From: Rhipicephalus microplus
Taxonomy: Eukaryota > Arthropoda > Arachnida > Ixodida > Ixodidae
Direction of reading: 5' to 3'
DNA length: 64,000 nt
NCBI RefSeq assembly: GCF_043290135.1
Contig: NC_134701.1
Location: 99,592,202-99,656,201 of the forward strand
In this document: positions 1-12,083 of the stretch, piece by piece
How positions within the stretch are numbered: position 1 is the stretch's first letter
Layout: each line of letters begins with the position of its first letter
Position numbers and translations under genes: made by a program
The notes under the pieces: generated by a model
What the model saw: only the letters and a program-made list of their open reading frames with translations
The model's database searches: none
What the model was told of the DNA's origin: nothing

Positions 1-540
1 CCAATAAAATGTAGCCAGCAAGGAAGAGCGCCATGTGAAAAAATATTTTAGAAATAGAAGGCACGTTTTATATGTATTTATTATCATTCATCGTTGTTCA
101 TTTACCAACGTCAATTCCGTCTTGCTGAACCTGGGCCAAAAGAAGTAAAAGAAGGAAGAGACGAAAGAAAGGAATGTCTACCAGTTAAGCATTTATTGGT
201 GTATTGCAGGGAGTAGGCAAGGCGCCATTAATGTAAGAGTGCAGAACGAAAGAAAGGAGCGGTAGCACCACGTCCGCATATATCATTCCAGAGTAGAGAG
301 CCTTTCATAATGACTCCTTGGGGTACACGGAGTCATTAGGAGTTTTTAGCCGTTTATGGAAGTCTATTATTTTTTAAAATATTACCCATGCCTTGGTTAC
401 TTGAATTCACGAAGGCTATTAGGTATGACATTGAAGAATAGTCTTTAGCGACAATGGTCTTTGTCAAGCCAAACAAAAGCGACTGAGAGGGATTGTCTCT
501 GCATAGTGTAACTTCCTTGGTACCGCAGCTGTCACAGTAA
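1..540. other. Unassigned stretch, no gene seen
   Basis: No recognisable coding sequence, RNA gene or mobile element boundary is visible. The sequence is moderately AT-rich and open frames are short. Confidence 0.5.
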
Positions 541-1165
541 TCGTTTTAGGGGCCAAGCTCCTTATGCCATGGGTCGTGCGTCTGCTATTTGTGTAGTGGT
601 AGTAGTAGTAGTAGTAGTCATCGTAGAAGTAGGTAGCCACCTCTTGTTTAGTCCTTGGAATGTCCTTTGGATCAGGGTACTTGTATATGATGAATTTATT
701 ATGAAAAGGAGCGAGATGACGTGTTTGGAGTGTTCTCTTGATGATTCGACAGATAGATAGATGGATGCAGGAACGGATGGACAGATGAACGCACAGACGG
801 ACGGATGGATGGATGCATAGCCGGACACAGTGAAGGACTGACAAACGAACGGTTGGCTGGACAGACGGACAGACGCACGGATGCACGGACGGACGGATGG
901 ATGCATAGCCGAAATAACAGACGCGCTGACGGATGGACGCACGCACGGGAGGACGGACAAACGCAGGGTTGGACGGGTTGATCAATAGACGGATGGATGC
1001 AAGGACAAACGCACAGACGCACGAATAGATGGGCGGTCACACGAGCGGTCGCACGGATGGATGCATGCAAAAACGGAAGCAAGAACAAACGGACTACCGG
1101 AAGCGTGGATGAACTTATAGACGCTTCCCTCCACTCATCATCATTCAGTTGGTGGGTATGCTGCG
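541..1165 (-). repeat. cgtc-minisatellite-bearing interspersed repeat, copy 1
   Basis: Reading the minus strand, the copy starts with a 'cagcatacccaccaactgaa' type leader and a 'tgatgatgagtgg' block. It then runs through about 350 bp of degenerate cgtc/cgtg/cgtt minisatellite (roughly 740-1090), a 'catctcgct..tttcataata' block and an end close to 'gcttggcccctaaaa'. The same order recurs at 38200-39176 and 41093-41890 on the plus strand, and partly at 31638-31985. A short (AGT)n run at about 598-620 lies inside. Long open frames here with periodic Ser/Val/Arg/Pro/Cys are translations of the minisatellite, not genes. I know the block as a common tick repeat but cannot give it a family name. Confidence 0.75.
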
Positions 1166-1389
1166 ACTTTTTGTTAAAGCGACCCTGTCAACGTAAGGAA
1201 GAAAACACTTTTCTTCCACTATATACAAAATCAGGAACGCAAAAAGTTTTTTTTTTTATTACACCCATAGTCGGGCCGTAATTATTTTCGTTCAGCAGGG
1301 GACACATTAACTGTTGACAAGAGTTATAGAATTGTGGAGGTATATTTTAACGCAGTGCAGGTTATGCAAAAATTGCAAGTTTTTTGTTC

Positions 1390-2955
1390 ACATGAAAAAC
1401 ATTATTGGATGATGGATGAAATAACCTAATTAGGGTCCAATGGGTCGTGCTAAGGTCCTAGCACGAAGCTGGCCGCTCCCATATTGGGAGTGAAAGACCT
1501 AGACTTACAGCCAGTTCTTGGACCCGCTGGACTACCCAACGTCTCTGTAATGACCCCCCATTGTCCATATAAAGTAAAGCTGCATCCCATCGATCTTCAG
1601 AATTTTCCTTGTCGCTGCGCAACGTGGCGCAACGCCAGCGCATATGAGCGAGATATATGGTGTCGTGGCATTTATCGCATGTTGTAGGAATGCACAACTC
1701 CCCATAAATCCTGTTAATTAACAGCGGGAACGGATAGGTTATTGTTTGTAATTTCCTGAGTGTAATGGCCGAAGCCCTCTTTAGTTTACTGTTCGGAAGG
1801 GGGAAGACTCTGCGTCCTAGAAAGAAATGTTTTGTTAGCTCGTTGTGCAAAAAGGGGTGATCCTTGCATGCTAAAACCTCAGCATTTTTTCGCCTTGTCG
1901 CGGCATGGTTGCCAGTTCCTCCAGCAGCATTGTGGGCAAATTCGTTGAGTTTCGCGGGAGCACCGTTGATTTCTCCCATGTGAACAGGAAACCAAATAAT
2001 CGTTAGAGGCCTGATTAATTTTCTCTTGAGCATTGCCAGAGCCTGTCTAGAGATAACTCCTTTGGCAAATGCTCATGCGGTTGCCCTAGAGTCGCTATGG
2101 GTCCTCGATCTATTTAGGTCCGTAAGTGCCAATGCAATGGTTACTTTCTCGGCGATTTCCCACTCTTTTGTAGATGAGCACCGAGTTGTCTAGTTGACCC
2201 TTAACATTCCCAAGTACTGTTATGAAAGCTTGTTTATTGAACACGAAAGGCGAAAGACGCGTCGACAAACGAGCAATCTTCGGCGTCACTTTTAGCTTGC
2301 TCTAGCAGAGCTTTGGCTCTGGCTTACCTTCTGCTCACATTTTGAATGGGGTGACCATTCCTCGGAACAGGCATAACTGTGATATTGTCCTTCAGTTCTT
2401 TGGGTATTTATTTTTGGTTATCATCTATCGCTGTAATTGGTGTAAAAATTCGTTTGAGGATAGGCCTTCCTACTTGCGTTGTTATAAGTCTTATGAAATG
2501 GGCTCTTTCTTGTGCCTCGGCGATTTTTTCTAATGTGTTGTCCATCCCAAGCTGCATGAGTTTTTCAGTTTCGGTGTAAATAGGTAGCCTGAGAGCTACC
2601 TTAATTATCGTCGTCAGTAAAGCACTAGGTTTGTCCCTTTTGGATCTCTGTCATTTGTGCATGGCTGCTAGGTAGGCAAAGTGGCACAACACAAATGAGT
2701 GAGCTAGTCCTACAACGTTGTCTTCTCCAAGCTCTTGTTAGCAGTTAGTAACTCTTTTGATGAGTCTCATTGCATTGTGCACTTTCTTAGTGATACGCTG
2801 AACAGTTTGGTTATTGGAGCCGTAGGCTTCTGTCACCAAGCCCAGGATCCAAATAAAATCCACCCTTGGAATGGCGCTTTCGCTTATGGTATAGAGCGTT
2901 ATCTCAATCTTCTCTGTTTTTCTGTTTCATATATCCCCCCCGTATACTTTGAATG
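1390..2955 (-). pseudogene. I-clade LINE 3' half: RT C-terminus, RNase H, Cys-His tail
   Basis: Minus-strand remnant of a non-LTR retrotransposon ORF2. From about 2950 downwards the sequence still translates in mostly one frame as the region after the RT palm, with 'GLVTEAYGSNNQTVQRI' and 'DNVVGLAHSFVLCHFAYLAA'. Next comes the connector with 'PVPRNGHPIQNVSRR' near 2300-2350. The RNase H domain follows, with 'DSRATA' near 2080-2100 and 'IIWFPVHMGEINGAP' near 1990. The C-terminal tail spans about 1458-1900, including 'KHFFLGRRVFPLPNSKL', 'LRKLQTITYP' and the Cys/His motif 'CDKCHDTIYLAHMRWRC'. Stops and a frame shift lie in the connector and early RNase H, so it is inactive. It is 5'-truncated near 2960, and I did not find a clear target duplication. 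RNase H plus the tail places it in the I superfamily; the exact clade is an inference. Confidence 0.8.
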
Positions 2956-2959
2956 TAAG

Positions 2960-5301
2960 CCAAGTGCTAAAGGATAAGCTGTGCAGTAATAACGTACGCA
3001 GGCGCACCACCCTCTCGTCCACCCAGATACCATGCAAAGGTCGTCGTACGTCTCTCGACTCTATATAGCAGCACAGCATGGCAAGAAGGAGTTTCTCCAC
3101 GCGTCCACCTGCCCTCAGTAGACCACTGACCTTCATCTCCACGACATCGCTCCCCGTCACCTATGTGCCGTTGACCCAACCCTTCGGACGCGCAAAAAAA
3201 GATAGCACCATTCCCAAGGCACAAACTGCTTCGTAGTCGAAATAACGAAGGCCTGGCATTTTTACGGCAAACCTCAACGGTGTTTTTGAGGATGGTTATC
3301 GTGCCCTTGCTCTTGAAAAAAAGTAGTGCTTTTGTCCGTTGTCCCCCACTGTGTCTACTCATCATCGCTTGCTCTTGCCTCGCGATGCGGCCGAGGCGGC
3401 GCTTATACCACATCGTTGATGATTCTCTAATGTCCTCTGTCTGGATCCCTCTTGTTCTCCATGCTGGTTTTTTCTGGACTCAAAAATGTTTCTGGGCTCT
3501 AGATTTCAATAGACCGCGTTGTATGCGTTCTGTTTAGTTAAGGTGATGCACGAGGAAAGGGGAAGAAATGCGGCCGCATTGTCGATGGAAAAATTTCGAG
3601 TGCGTCAAGACGTTCGCAAATTCTTTTTTGCTCACAATGTCTCGGGACACCGTTGCCATATTTTGCACCCTTGCTCTTATCAAAAAATGGTTAGAGGCGC
3701 ACGCGTCTCAACAGTACTCCTAAATAGCTAAGAGCCTTCTCAGGTCTCACCACTACCACCGGTAAATCTCGGCGTCTGGAGAGCACATGTCCTGGTCGTT
3801 CGAGTCACTACGGCTCAACGTGAGAGCGTGTGCTCCCCTCCTCGAAATGTTGCATGTTTTTTATTGCCAATAATTTTTAAATGACTCTCCGTGCTCTAGT
3901 GAACTTCATCAAAGGGCCGTCCTGTTTCTTCTCCGCAGCATGGTGGGTCGTTATGCGCGGCCCGGTGGTTGGAGCGAATACCTCTTTAGTGCGTCCTTAC
4001 GTGTTCCGCGGGTCTTTCCAACGTGGCCTTGATTGTTTTCTTGAAGCTCTCGTGCCATCCGAGAATAGCAGGTTGTCAATGCTCGATGCATTTGGTAGTT
4101 GTAAAGCCACGTATTACGCATCTTGTGAGAATTATCTACGCATCAAGCCGCCATTCGGCGCGTGGTATGAAACTGATAACGATGGTCGTTTATTCTGGTG
4201 TCAGTGCATAGTCGTGATAGACACCACCCTTCACTTTGCGCTATTCGGTGTCGTAATGCCGTGGTGCTTCTTGATGTGTGATTGAGCGCACCGGGCTTAA
4301 AAGGAACGGATATGTACGCACCCCTTGCAAGTCAAAAGAGCCTCGAACCCAACCAGTGAGAACAATACAACGCAGGACATCTCAGTTTTGGCTATCGTTC
4401 AAAGCTTAATTGATAGAGTTATCGTTCACAGTTTAACGTCAGTGGCTTACCTGCTCGGCATGTACATCCGAGATAACACCATAGAACTGCTCTAGACACA
4501 TCATGATTGAGGCTTGTGATGGTCACTAAAAACAGATTTTTTTTCAAAATGGTGAAGAGGAACAAGGTACAGTTATCATGCGATTAGGTAATGATACAGC
4601 TAGTTAATTCACCGTTGACGTTATTTTGCTTCTGTATGTTTTTTCTCAAATATGAAACTAATATTGAAGAGGTGGCTTGCCTTTTATGCAGAGAAGATAT
4701 CTCAGTCATCAGCAAATCAGTTGGGAATTATTAAAATTTTTTTATAATTGTTCCTATCAGAACAATCAAGTTAGGGTGAGCTAAATGAACATGACGAAGT
4801 ATATCCTTTCTTTGCCAGTTAATACAAACAGTGACTTCGCAACTTTTTCTGCCTATTATGTATGATGGATTTTAAAGGAAAATGCGAAAGTAGCGCCTAC
4901 TATATGAAAGTGTGGACAAGTACCAAGACATAAGCGTGAAAGGAGCATAATTGAATATATTTGTGCCCCCAGGCGTTTTCAAGTTGTGAAAGGCTCTCGT
5001 ATGCTAAAAAGAGCTGGAAACAAATCGCGAACTAAGATCTAAGCGCTCTTTCATTTGCTTCTATTCATGGCCACTGCAATCAAGTTTATTACGTTCTCCT
5101 TGGTAAGAAATCAGTTGCACTGTCAGAAAAACCTGAATTCTTTCAACAATGGGAAAGGACAGAGTTAATCCCCCCTTCCCCCACTCACCCGGTAAACTGC
5201 TGGACTCTAAATTCATCATTCATCAATTCAATTCAATTAGGTAATTCATTTATTCATCAACATTGGCATCATTAGAATGAAAGAAAATTCTGTTCTGTTC
5301 T
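2960..5301. other. Unassigned stretch with two orphan open frames
   Basis: No family is recognisable. Two open frames stand out by length: 2967-3413 on the minus strand (148 codons, basic, no domain I recognise) and 3881-4285 on the plus strand (134 codons, Trp/Cys-rich, no domain). Neither has a splice or promoter context that I can defend, and both may be chance. From about 4300 to 5301 the DNA is AT-rich and shows no genes. The last bases before 5302 are a 'tgttctgttct' duplication abutting the palindrome terminus. Confidence 0.4.
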
Positions 5302-5590
5302 GGGCCCGGATTCACAAAACTCACTTACGAAAACATTTTTGCGCAAGAGAAATTTTGTTGCGTAAGTCGATTCACGAAACGAAAAAACGTCGTAAGAGGC
5401 CATAGTTGTCACATCGGCCACTGCAAATAAAGCGCGCTGTGACTGCCCGGGAACATGTCAGCGATGGTGATGCAGTTGCTATATTTGCTTACGTCACTGA
5501 AAAGTGCTCGTAAGTGGATTCACGAAGCGAAATTTTGCGTAAAAACAGCATGGCTGAGAGAAAATCCCAAGAGTGGTCCGGACCACTCTT
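5302..5590 (+). repeat. Outer terminal/subterminal repeat region, left
   Basis: The terminus 'gggcccggattcac' is followed by repeated subterminal motifs: 'cttacgaaaa', 'cgtaagtcgattcacgaaac' near 5360 and 'cgtaagtggattcacgaagc' near 5510. A perfect 22-bp palindrome follows at 5569-5590 ('agtggtccggaccact' core). The region matches 24786-25077 in inverted orientation. Repeated subterminal motifs of this sort commonly serve as transposase-binding sites in DNA transposons; that role is an inference here. Confidence 0.75.
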
Positions 5591-5672
5591 AGGAACAATG
5601 TGGCTACTTAGAACCTGCTGCCGCAGCGGTATACTTTGGTGCCCTGGCTGGTTTTGAGTTAATTCACGCCCA

Positions 5673-5918
5673 TTAAGGGCTGCCTGATGACTGCTGGTGC
5701 GTTTTTATTTCTTTCGGCGCTTTGAGCTTCGCGTGTTGTTTCCCTTGTACGCAGTGGATGGTGTTGACAAGCACCACCGTCCAATAAGTTCGAAGTCGCA
5801 GTAATTGAAGAATTCTATTGGGCGTCAATGGCATAAAACTACGCATGTAAAGATTTGTGGTTGGATGAAAACCAATGTGATACGTGAATGGTCGGTGCAT
5901 TCGAACGCGACATGACAT
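5673..5918 (-). other. Small open frame preserved in both arms (81 codons)
   Basis: An 81-codon minus-strand frame just inside the terminal region, with its counterpart open at 24461-24706 on the plus strand. The two differ at 9 of 81 residues and have no stop or frame shift. It begins 'M(S/P)CRVRMHRPF' and ends in a Lys-rich tail ('KLKAPKEIKT'). I recognise no domain. Preservation in both arms is mild evidence only, since arms this similar would often keep a short frame open by chance. It could be a small element-encoded ORF, an exon or spurious. Confidence 0.25.
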
Positions 5919-7233
5919 AGGATCAACCTTATTTGTTATGTTGTTGTGTTGCGCCCCATCTCATCCAATTAAAAGTGCGACTCGAGATCCTTGCCTCATT
6001 GGTGGAAATTACCACCAAAGAGGTTAATGGGAGCACATTCTTTTCACGCTATTGGAAATAAAAATGAGAGGAAGTTTTCAGTGAGTGGTTCATAAAGTTT
6101 GTGCTTTAGTGTACTTTCATTGGCTCTAACTGTCCAATGGTTGCGATCTCTGAAATACAGCTGTCGATACACTTTGGGACGATCTGGAACAAAGCTTACT
6201 TTGTAAACCAAAGCCTATTAGGGGTGCGCGTGATTACGCATGGAACTACAAACAAATCATGCATCTTCACCCTCACTGTTCAGACACCGATATGGACCAT
6301 GATAATATGGCAAGCAATCGGAATAAAATGACCGTAGTAACTTTGTATGACACCGAAAATATGCAAACCCTCACGATTCTGGAGCAAACCTTGGCTGAAT
6401 TCATCCCTGCGTCAATTACCAGCAATTTGACTTGGCGCACGAACATCATTCAAAGATAGAGCGAGCCACTGACATGTATTTTGTGCGACGCAGCGGCCAC
6501 TTGACCTGAGAATAATAGCGTTGCGAAGGCGAATCCCCTGTCGCATGCTCTGATTGAAGCAGACTACAAACGCGAGCAGACGACGGCTTGGCCGACAGGC
6601 ACAGCTTGTGATTGGTTGTGAAGCAATACCCTCTACATCAGCTCACTCCGTGACGTTGCCAAAACACTTCTTTCATCTGGCACGCCTGTCCTGTTCGTCA
6701 TATCACCCCCCTCGCACATAAGAGAAATTTTTTTCATGCCGTGAAAATAGTGCAAGTACTTTCTAAGAGCTCTCTTACGTGCAGTACAGTTGTCGAAAAC
6801 AACATGGCGTCGCAAACAGCATATCGGTCGGTGCTACTTTCAGCAAATGCTTCTCGCACGAGTTACTTCAGCGTTTGACCGGATGTGTTGTGATTACAGC
6901 AGCTCTTTCAGTGCATGTGAGCAGTGCGGAAAGCTGTGGCAGTGCAATGATGTACGGTGAAGCGCAGCGAAGCCTGTGCGTCGGTGTGGTTATCAAGCGG
7001 GGATCGGCGTCGATGTATCGACGGCAACTAGCACTCGAGAAGCCTGCAATGTGTGTTTGTGTGCCGGTAACAGTTCGTTCGCTTGACTTTCCAGTCTCTC
7101 AGTTGGGTGCTGTGCGACATTTCGGATTGACAGCGTTTTGACACGTTACTTGAGTGACCCCAAGTACGTACGAAAACGTATGAACTACGCGCTCGGTTCT
7201 TGATTCGCCACTAGTTAGCCCGTACGCTTCTAT

Positions 7234-7446
7234 TTACTTGAGAGCAAAGTACTGTTCGGGAGTGAAACGATGTTCGTTGTGAACAGTGGTGCTGTGTTGA
7301 CGTTCCAAGAGTTGTGAACAAGCTGTGCTCGTGTGACCGAAAATTGAAAGACAGCGTTGATAACTGTTTTGCCCGGCGAAGTTTTCGTGGGGCAGCTTGG
7401 CGCTTTTGTTTATTAAGTCGTCACTTCTCCTTTTTGTGATAACCAT
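7234..7446 (-). other. Small open frame preserved in both arms (70 codons)
   Basis: Minus-strand frame starting 'MVITKRRSDDL', with an open counterpart on the plus strand at 22983-23195. It points away from the transposase exons at 8415-9388. No known domain is visible. If real it might be a first exon of a second element gene, since many Harbinger elements carry a second Myb/SANT-like gene. I see no Trp-spaced Myb pattern, so that role is not supported. Confidence 0.2.
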
Positions 7447-7560
7447 AGTCCTAGCGCTGTGATGTCATCAACCAAAACTGCGAGATGCTACATTCTGTTG
7501 TGGATCGTGTTACTTTGGAAGCGCGCCTAGACGGTTCTTCGGTAACAACTTGAGAGTTCT

Positions 7561-7872
7561 ATGTGGCAGCGAGAGCCCGTGAACGTCAAGCTTCCCTTCG
7601 GCCCCCAGAAAAAGCAAAGATTTCACCGGTGCCTTGCTTTGGATGAAGTTTTAGGCCAATATCGCCTAACTACAGGTTTCCGAGTTCGTCTGGCCATCGT
7701 TTTTCACGGCACTAGAGCCTTGACAACAGCCGGTCATGGCCAGTTCTTACACTTTATCAATGGACATGCACGCCTGGCCAGCCCTTCATTGCTGTCATTG
7801 ACAGCTTCCAGTCTGCAGATGCCCTTTGCCTGTTGGCCGTACTTGGTTCCTCATGACACCGACGGCTACTAA
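7561..7872 (+). pseudogene. Possible N-terminal exon of Harbinger-like transposase (left arm)
   Basis: A 103-codon open frame upstream of the recognisable transposase exons, containing 'LDEVLGQYRLT', which resembles the '(D)xFxxxYRLt' segment found early in HARBI1-like transposases. The rest ('FHGTRALTTAGHGQFLHFIN') does not match clearly, perhaps because of frame decay. The equivalent right-arm frame lies at 22586-22860 on the minus strand. The assignment rests on position, orientation and one short motif. Confidence 0.3.
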
Positions 7873-8414
7873 ATGCTGCCATCGGTGAGTTCACCTTGCA
7901 GAACTAAATTCCACCAGTACTATAATTCACGCAGTTCTATAACGTGTGCAAGTTTTTAAGCCCATCAGATGTAATGTTTCTCTATGGTAAGTTGAAGCAT
8001 GAAAAATATACTACTACTTTATATACATACATATATTATGGAGCAAATACATAAAAAAATTTTGTGATTTGATACAAGTGAGCTCTTGTTTGATTATGAG
8101 GTTGGGCCTGTCGATTGACCACGTTTGATAGTTGGAAAGTTAATGTGAATTTATTTTTCAGAAGCCAGGTTGCACTTAAAAATTTATGTTATTTTGGAAA
8201 ATTAGTTCTATAGACGATTACCACTGTGCTAGTACTATACTTCAGTAAGACATATATATTGCGGTACGTAAATTTTACATGAGGCTTCAGTTTATTTCAA
8301 AGTGATTATAGCAGATTTCGGTCACATTAACGAAGTGATAGCTTCGTCAAATAAGTATTAGAAGTGAGTGCTTTAATGATTGTTTTTAAATATCTCGTTT
8401 TTGGCTCTTCACAG

Positions 8415-8672
8415 ATCGCAGAGATTGGTTTGTTTAAGTCCTGTGATTCATCGGTTGAACATTCTGGCACATCAATCCTCATCATTACTTGGAGCACCTG
8501 TACAAAAATAGGAAGGACGCGTTCTCCCTAACTATGCAAGCCTATGTCACTGCTGGGACTGTTATCATTCAGCGGATGGGGCGTGGAAGCATGCATGGCA
8601 GCCTCATCTGGAAGGACTGCGATCTGCTTGGGAGCTTCGAGCGCACAAAACTGCCTAAAGGCTGGCTGCAAG
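8415..8672 (+). pseudogene. Harbinger/HARBI1-like transposase exon, catalytic region (left arm)
   Basis: A 258-bp exon-like block bounded by a good acceptor ('ggctcttcacag') and donor ('ctgcaag|gttagt'). It reads 'INPHHYLEHLYKNRKD', then 'SLTMQAYV', then 'RGSMHGSLIWKDCDLLGSFE' and 'KGWLQG'. This is the order of the DDE-superfamily nuclease of PIF/Harbinger elements: (DGTH)..EexLYrNRKgyhSlNvQ..PGSxHDsriwrnS.L...G.LLGD. The first catalytic Asp (DGTH) is replaced by 'T-F-W-H', and the conserved HD of 'GSxHDS' reads 'HG'. A TGA stop at 8456-8458 replaces a TGC Cys codon that survives in the right arm. The copy is therefore inactive. The following exon carrying 'GDSGYP' was not found. Confidence 0.75.
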
Positions 8673-9275
8673 GTTAGTTTTTCTTTAATACATACGATTA
8701 CGTGAACACCACTTACTGTGCACAAATTGAAAACCCAAGCATGGTTGCTTTCAGTGGATACCTGTAATATTCTTACACATAATTCTTATTCAACATTTAT
8801 AGAACTAAATTGCAAGATAATTGAGAATGTTGAAAGCTGCAAGCCTGCAGCTTATGAATGAAACTCCAATAATCTGAGGCTCAAAAGCTTGTGCTTTGAA
8901 ACGAGCACAAAGACTTTGATTCCTTATTGAGCTCTCGAGCTTGTGACTCCCTCTGTGGATCAAGTGCTCTGGAAGAAAATAGCAAGTGGGTGAAAATTGC
9001 CTGGCTGTTCACAACTTGTAAGGAGAAAGACCTATTGAAGAAGCTTCAGATGACATAGGGCCAGTAACTGTATCTTTTACCTAATGTAGCTTTTTCTCTC
9101 TCAGTGCTGTTCCTTATGTTTCAGCCGAATATGTTCACCACGATTGAATAGTAATATATATTTTTCTACAAATTGTAACTGACCTAAGTATGCATTGTTG
9201 ATCTCTAAAGGTGGCGTTCAGTGTGTTTCAAAGCCATGGCTTCTCATTTCTCTGTCTGTGGCTAGCCTATTTCAG

Positions 9276-9388
9276 CAGCAGAGCGATGCAGCTTGCACAC
9301 ATGCAATCCAAGTCATGGAGCGCTCCTTTGGTGTTCTGTGCAGGACGCAGCATATCCATCCGGCAAGACACTGGTATCAACAATAATG
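9276..9388 (+). pseudogene. Harbinger-like transposase C-terminal exon (left arm)
   Basis: A 113-bp exon-like block between a pyrimidine-rich acceptor ('agcctatttcag') and a donor ('aataatg|gtgagt'). It encodes 'SDAACTHAIQVMERSFGVLC', corresponding to the 'N..H...R.vvERsFGvlK.RF' block around the third catalytic acidic residue (Glu/Asp) in Harbinger transposases. The right-arm counterpart (20880-20992, minus) has identical length and splice sites. Together with the 258-bp exon it shows a spliced transposase gene reading inwards towards the palindrome centre. Confidence 0.7.
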
Positions 9389-9807
9389 GTGAGTGTTGGT
9401 GGCACCTGTAGGAGCCCATTGTGTTTGTTGCGTATGATTATTTCCCCTGATGAAGTGCATTTTTGAAAGGTTTCCTTCATTTAGAATAATAGATGTCAGC
9501 AACAAGCACACTCATAATCCACAAGTTCTTTGTGTCTTCTAGACTGCCCATTTGCTCCTATACGCAGTACGGTGAGCTGGCTATGTTAGACAGCCTTAAA
9601 GTTAGGAACATTGGCTGTTGCGTTGTAATGCAATCTAACTTGTATTATTTAGTGAACTTATTTGTGGTCTGCTTCTCGCACCTAGTGTAAAGTCAAAATA
9701 GAAGAAACTTTATTGGCTTTTTATGCCTGGCAGAAGTTTCATGCCTTCATCTATAACATTGTAGTTTTGCTCTTGTATCATATTAAATATATTTTCAGTC
9801 TTCACTG

Positions 9808-9826
9808 TTTGTGTGTGTGTGTGTGT
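9808..9826. repeat. (GT)n microsatellite
   Basis: A short GT dinucleotide run in the left arm; the right arm has a shorter CA run at the equivalent place near 20450. Confidence 0.9.
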
Positions 9827-11915
9827 TGAGGCTTGTCATTGGCTTCTAAAAATACATTATCTGTAAATATGAGCACATAATTGACAACTATACACTCTTG
9901 CATGTAGCATAGTTGTAACAATGATCTGTGTTTTTCTAAGTTCCAGCAGTAACAAGGGGTTTTGTGCTCCACGGTCATGTACAGTGTATCAAGAACAGAG
10001 CACAGAAGACCAACAAGTATAAAGGGACTGCCAGTGACTGTTCTCCTGCTCAAAGTTTACAACAGCAGAAAGAGCACATTGTGATGTCAGGAGCAGCTGC
10101 TGCTTAACTTCTTAGCAGTGCATTATTCAGCAGTTCATTTGCTTGCATTCAAAATTATTTAAATTTTGCATGGAAGATACCAAACTATGACACAAATTTA
10201 AAGGCTGCTGTAGTGTTAGTGGGCAAATATTTTTGAGCTGAAGTTTTTAACATGTGTGTTAAGTGCCTGCGTGCCTCTACATTTACATGCCAGAAATCAC
10301 AGCATCCATGGTCGCCAATGGTAACTGTGTCTGCATTCTTTGTAGTACAAGAAGTAAAGCCATGGATGCAGTAATCATGTACTTAGTCGATGTAATCCTT
10401 CAGTGTACACTCATTTGTATAGCACCAATGATGCCATGAGTGTATAAGCTTTGGCAATGAATCTATGTGGATTATTTTATTTGGAAGGAAGTAGATCATC
10501 ACTACTCCTAGTATATCTTAACACAAGATTTAAGTGCTTGGGTATTATCCCACTGCCTGTCCGTCCTTCAACAGTCTACTTATCTACTGTGTAAGTGTAA
10601 CTTTTTAAATGTATACTTTGCTCAGATAGGTTTGTTCATAATGTAATGCAAGTGACTTATCATCTATGCAGCTCTACTCAGACTAGAAATAAAAGTACTT
10701 ATTTTTATATGTAGCTATACCATGCATTCACTTGTGTTTTTCTAGGTGCCTGTACAATTGTTTAGCCCTACAAAAGTGCTGGTATACTCTAATATTGAAT
10801 CTGGCATCTTAAAATAGTTTGTTAGTGGAAGTAAGAATGTGTTTACAATCAATATTACTATCCTCAGATGAACTGTGAAAACTCTGTGTAAATTTATTTA
10901 CATTTATTGAACTTTGTGAAGGCAAATGTTGTTATGTTCTTTTATTGTGGTCCCTGTTTCATGCAAATGACACATAATTACTTTGCAGTGGCATAGTATT
11001 AGTTGTTATTTTACACATATGTGCTGAGCAACATCGCAGTTGAGGCCAGCAGCAAGACATACATGCAGTGCACTGGAGCATCACCTCACATAGTGTACAG
11101 TCTTTGCCCACCAGTAAACTCAATATTTTTCAAGCAGACTAATAGACAGCTGTATGGGAACTGTGTTGATGTGCAAACTTTGAAGTCTTCTTGAGGAGTG
11201 TTTTTCATCATTTTTGTCCAAGTGAAGTAGCTACCCAAGGCCACAACTGGTGGGAATGTGGTGGTTTCCTCTCTCCAAAAGCACTCTTACCAGCTGCCTT
11301 AATGTTAGCATGGGGTGAATTCACGAACTGGAAAAATAATTGGTCTTTGTTTTCTTGGCCGAAAGAGTCGCTTCCACCGTTGAGCCACCACGACGCGCCA
11401 GAATAGAAACTTTTAGCTAAATAAAGTTGATTCTACTTTTGAGAAGTGTTTTGGGAAAACGAAATGGCACCTATAGCTGTCAATATAAACACTTTTTGCA
11501 CCAAGGAGCTTAGTAGCTTATAATTGTATTATTCATGTTTTGTCTAGAATTTACTCGTGCTGTGCCAACTTTCAGCCCAAGTGTCCTAACATGCTTTGTT
11601 AGTGGGTTGTGAATGAGCCAAGCTATGTAAATAAACAGAGTGATATTGCAGACATGTACAAAATATTGATGCACAGCCCTTTTCTTTAGCATGACATTGT
11701 CAAGGGCTTTATTCTTGTGTTCTTTATAAAAACTGCTTGTCACTGGGCAGCAGCAGAAAACTATGCATCAAGCTTTTGCGAGATAATTCGAGAAACACCG
11801 TGTTCAGACATAACAGTGCCGGTGGATATCTCTCATAAGTTACTTTCTGTAGTATATTCAAAATGTGTATTAGAATTGTTGTTTTATAGCCATTAATTTT
11901 AATATTTACACCTGA

Positions 11916-11962
11916 GTGTATGTATGTATGTATGGGTGTACATATGTATATGTGTGTGTGCG

Positions 11963-11994
<32 letters not shown>

Positions 11995-12083
11995 TGTATG
12001 TATGTATGTATGTATGTATGTATGTATGTATGTATGTATGTATGTATGTATGTATGTATGTATGTATGTATGTATGTATGTAT
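11916..12083. repeat. (TATG)n microsatellite, left arm
   Basis: About 40 tetranucleotide units with a diverged leader. Open frames with repeating Met-Tyr-Val-Cys or Tyr-Ile-His-Thr are translations of the repeat. The right-arm counterpart at 18229-18355 is shorter, so the array changed length after the arms separated. Confidence 0.95.

Noticed and set aside
464..1088. Long Ser/Val/Arg/Pro/Cys-rich frames (up to 173 codons)
   Set aside because: They are the cgtc minisatellite read in all frames and recur wherever that repeat occurs (31649-31985, 38175-38473, 41113-41674).
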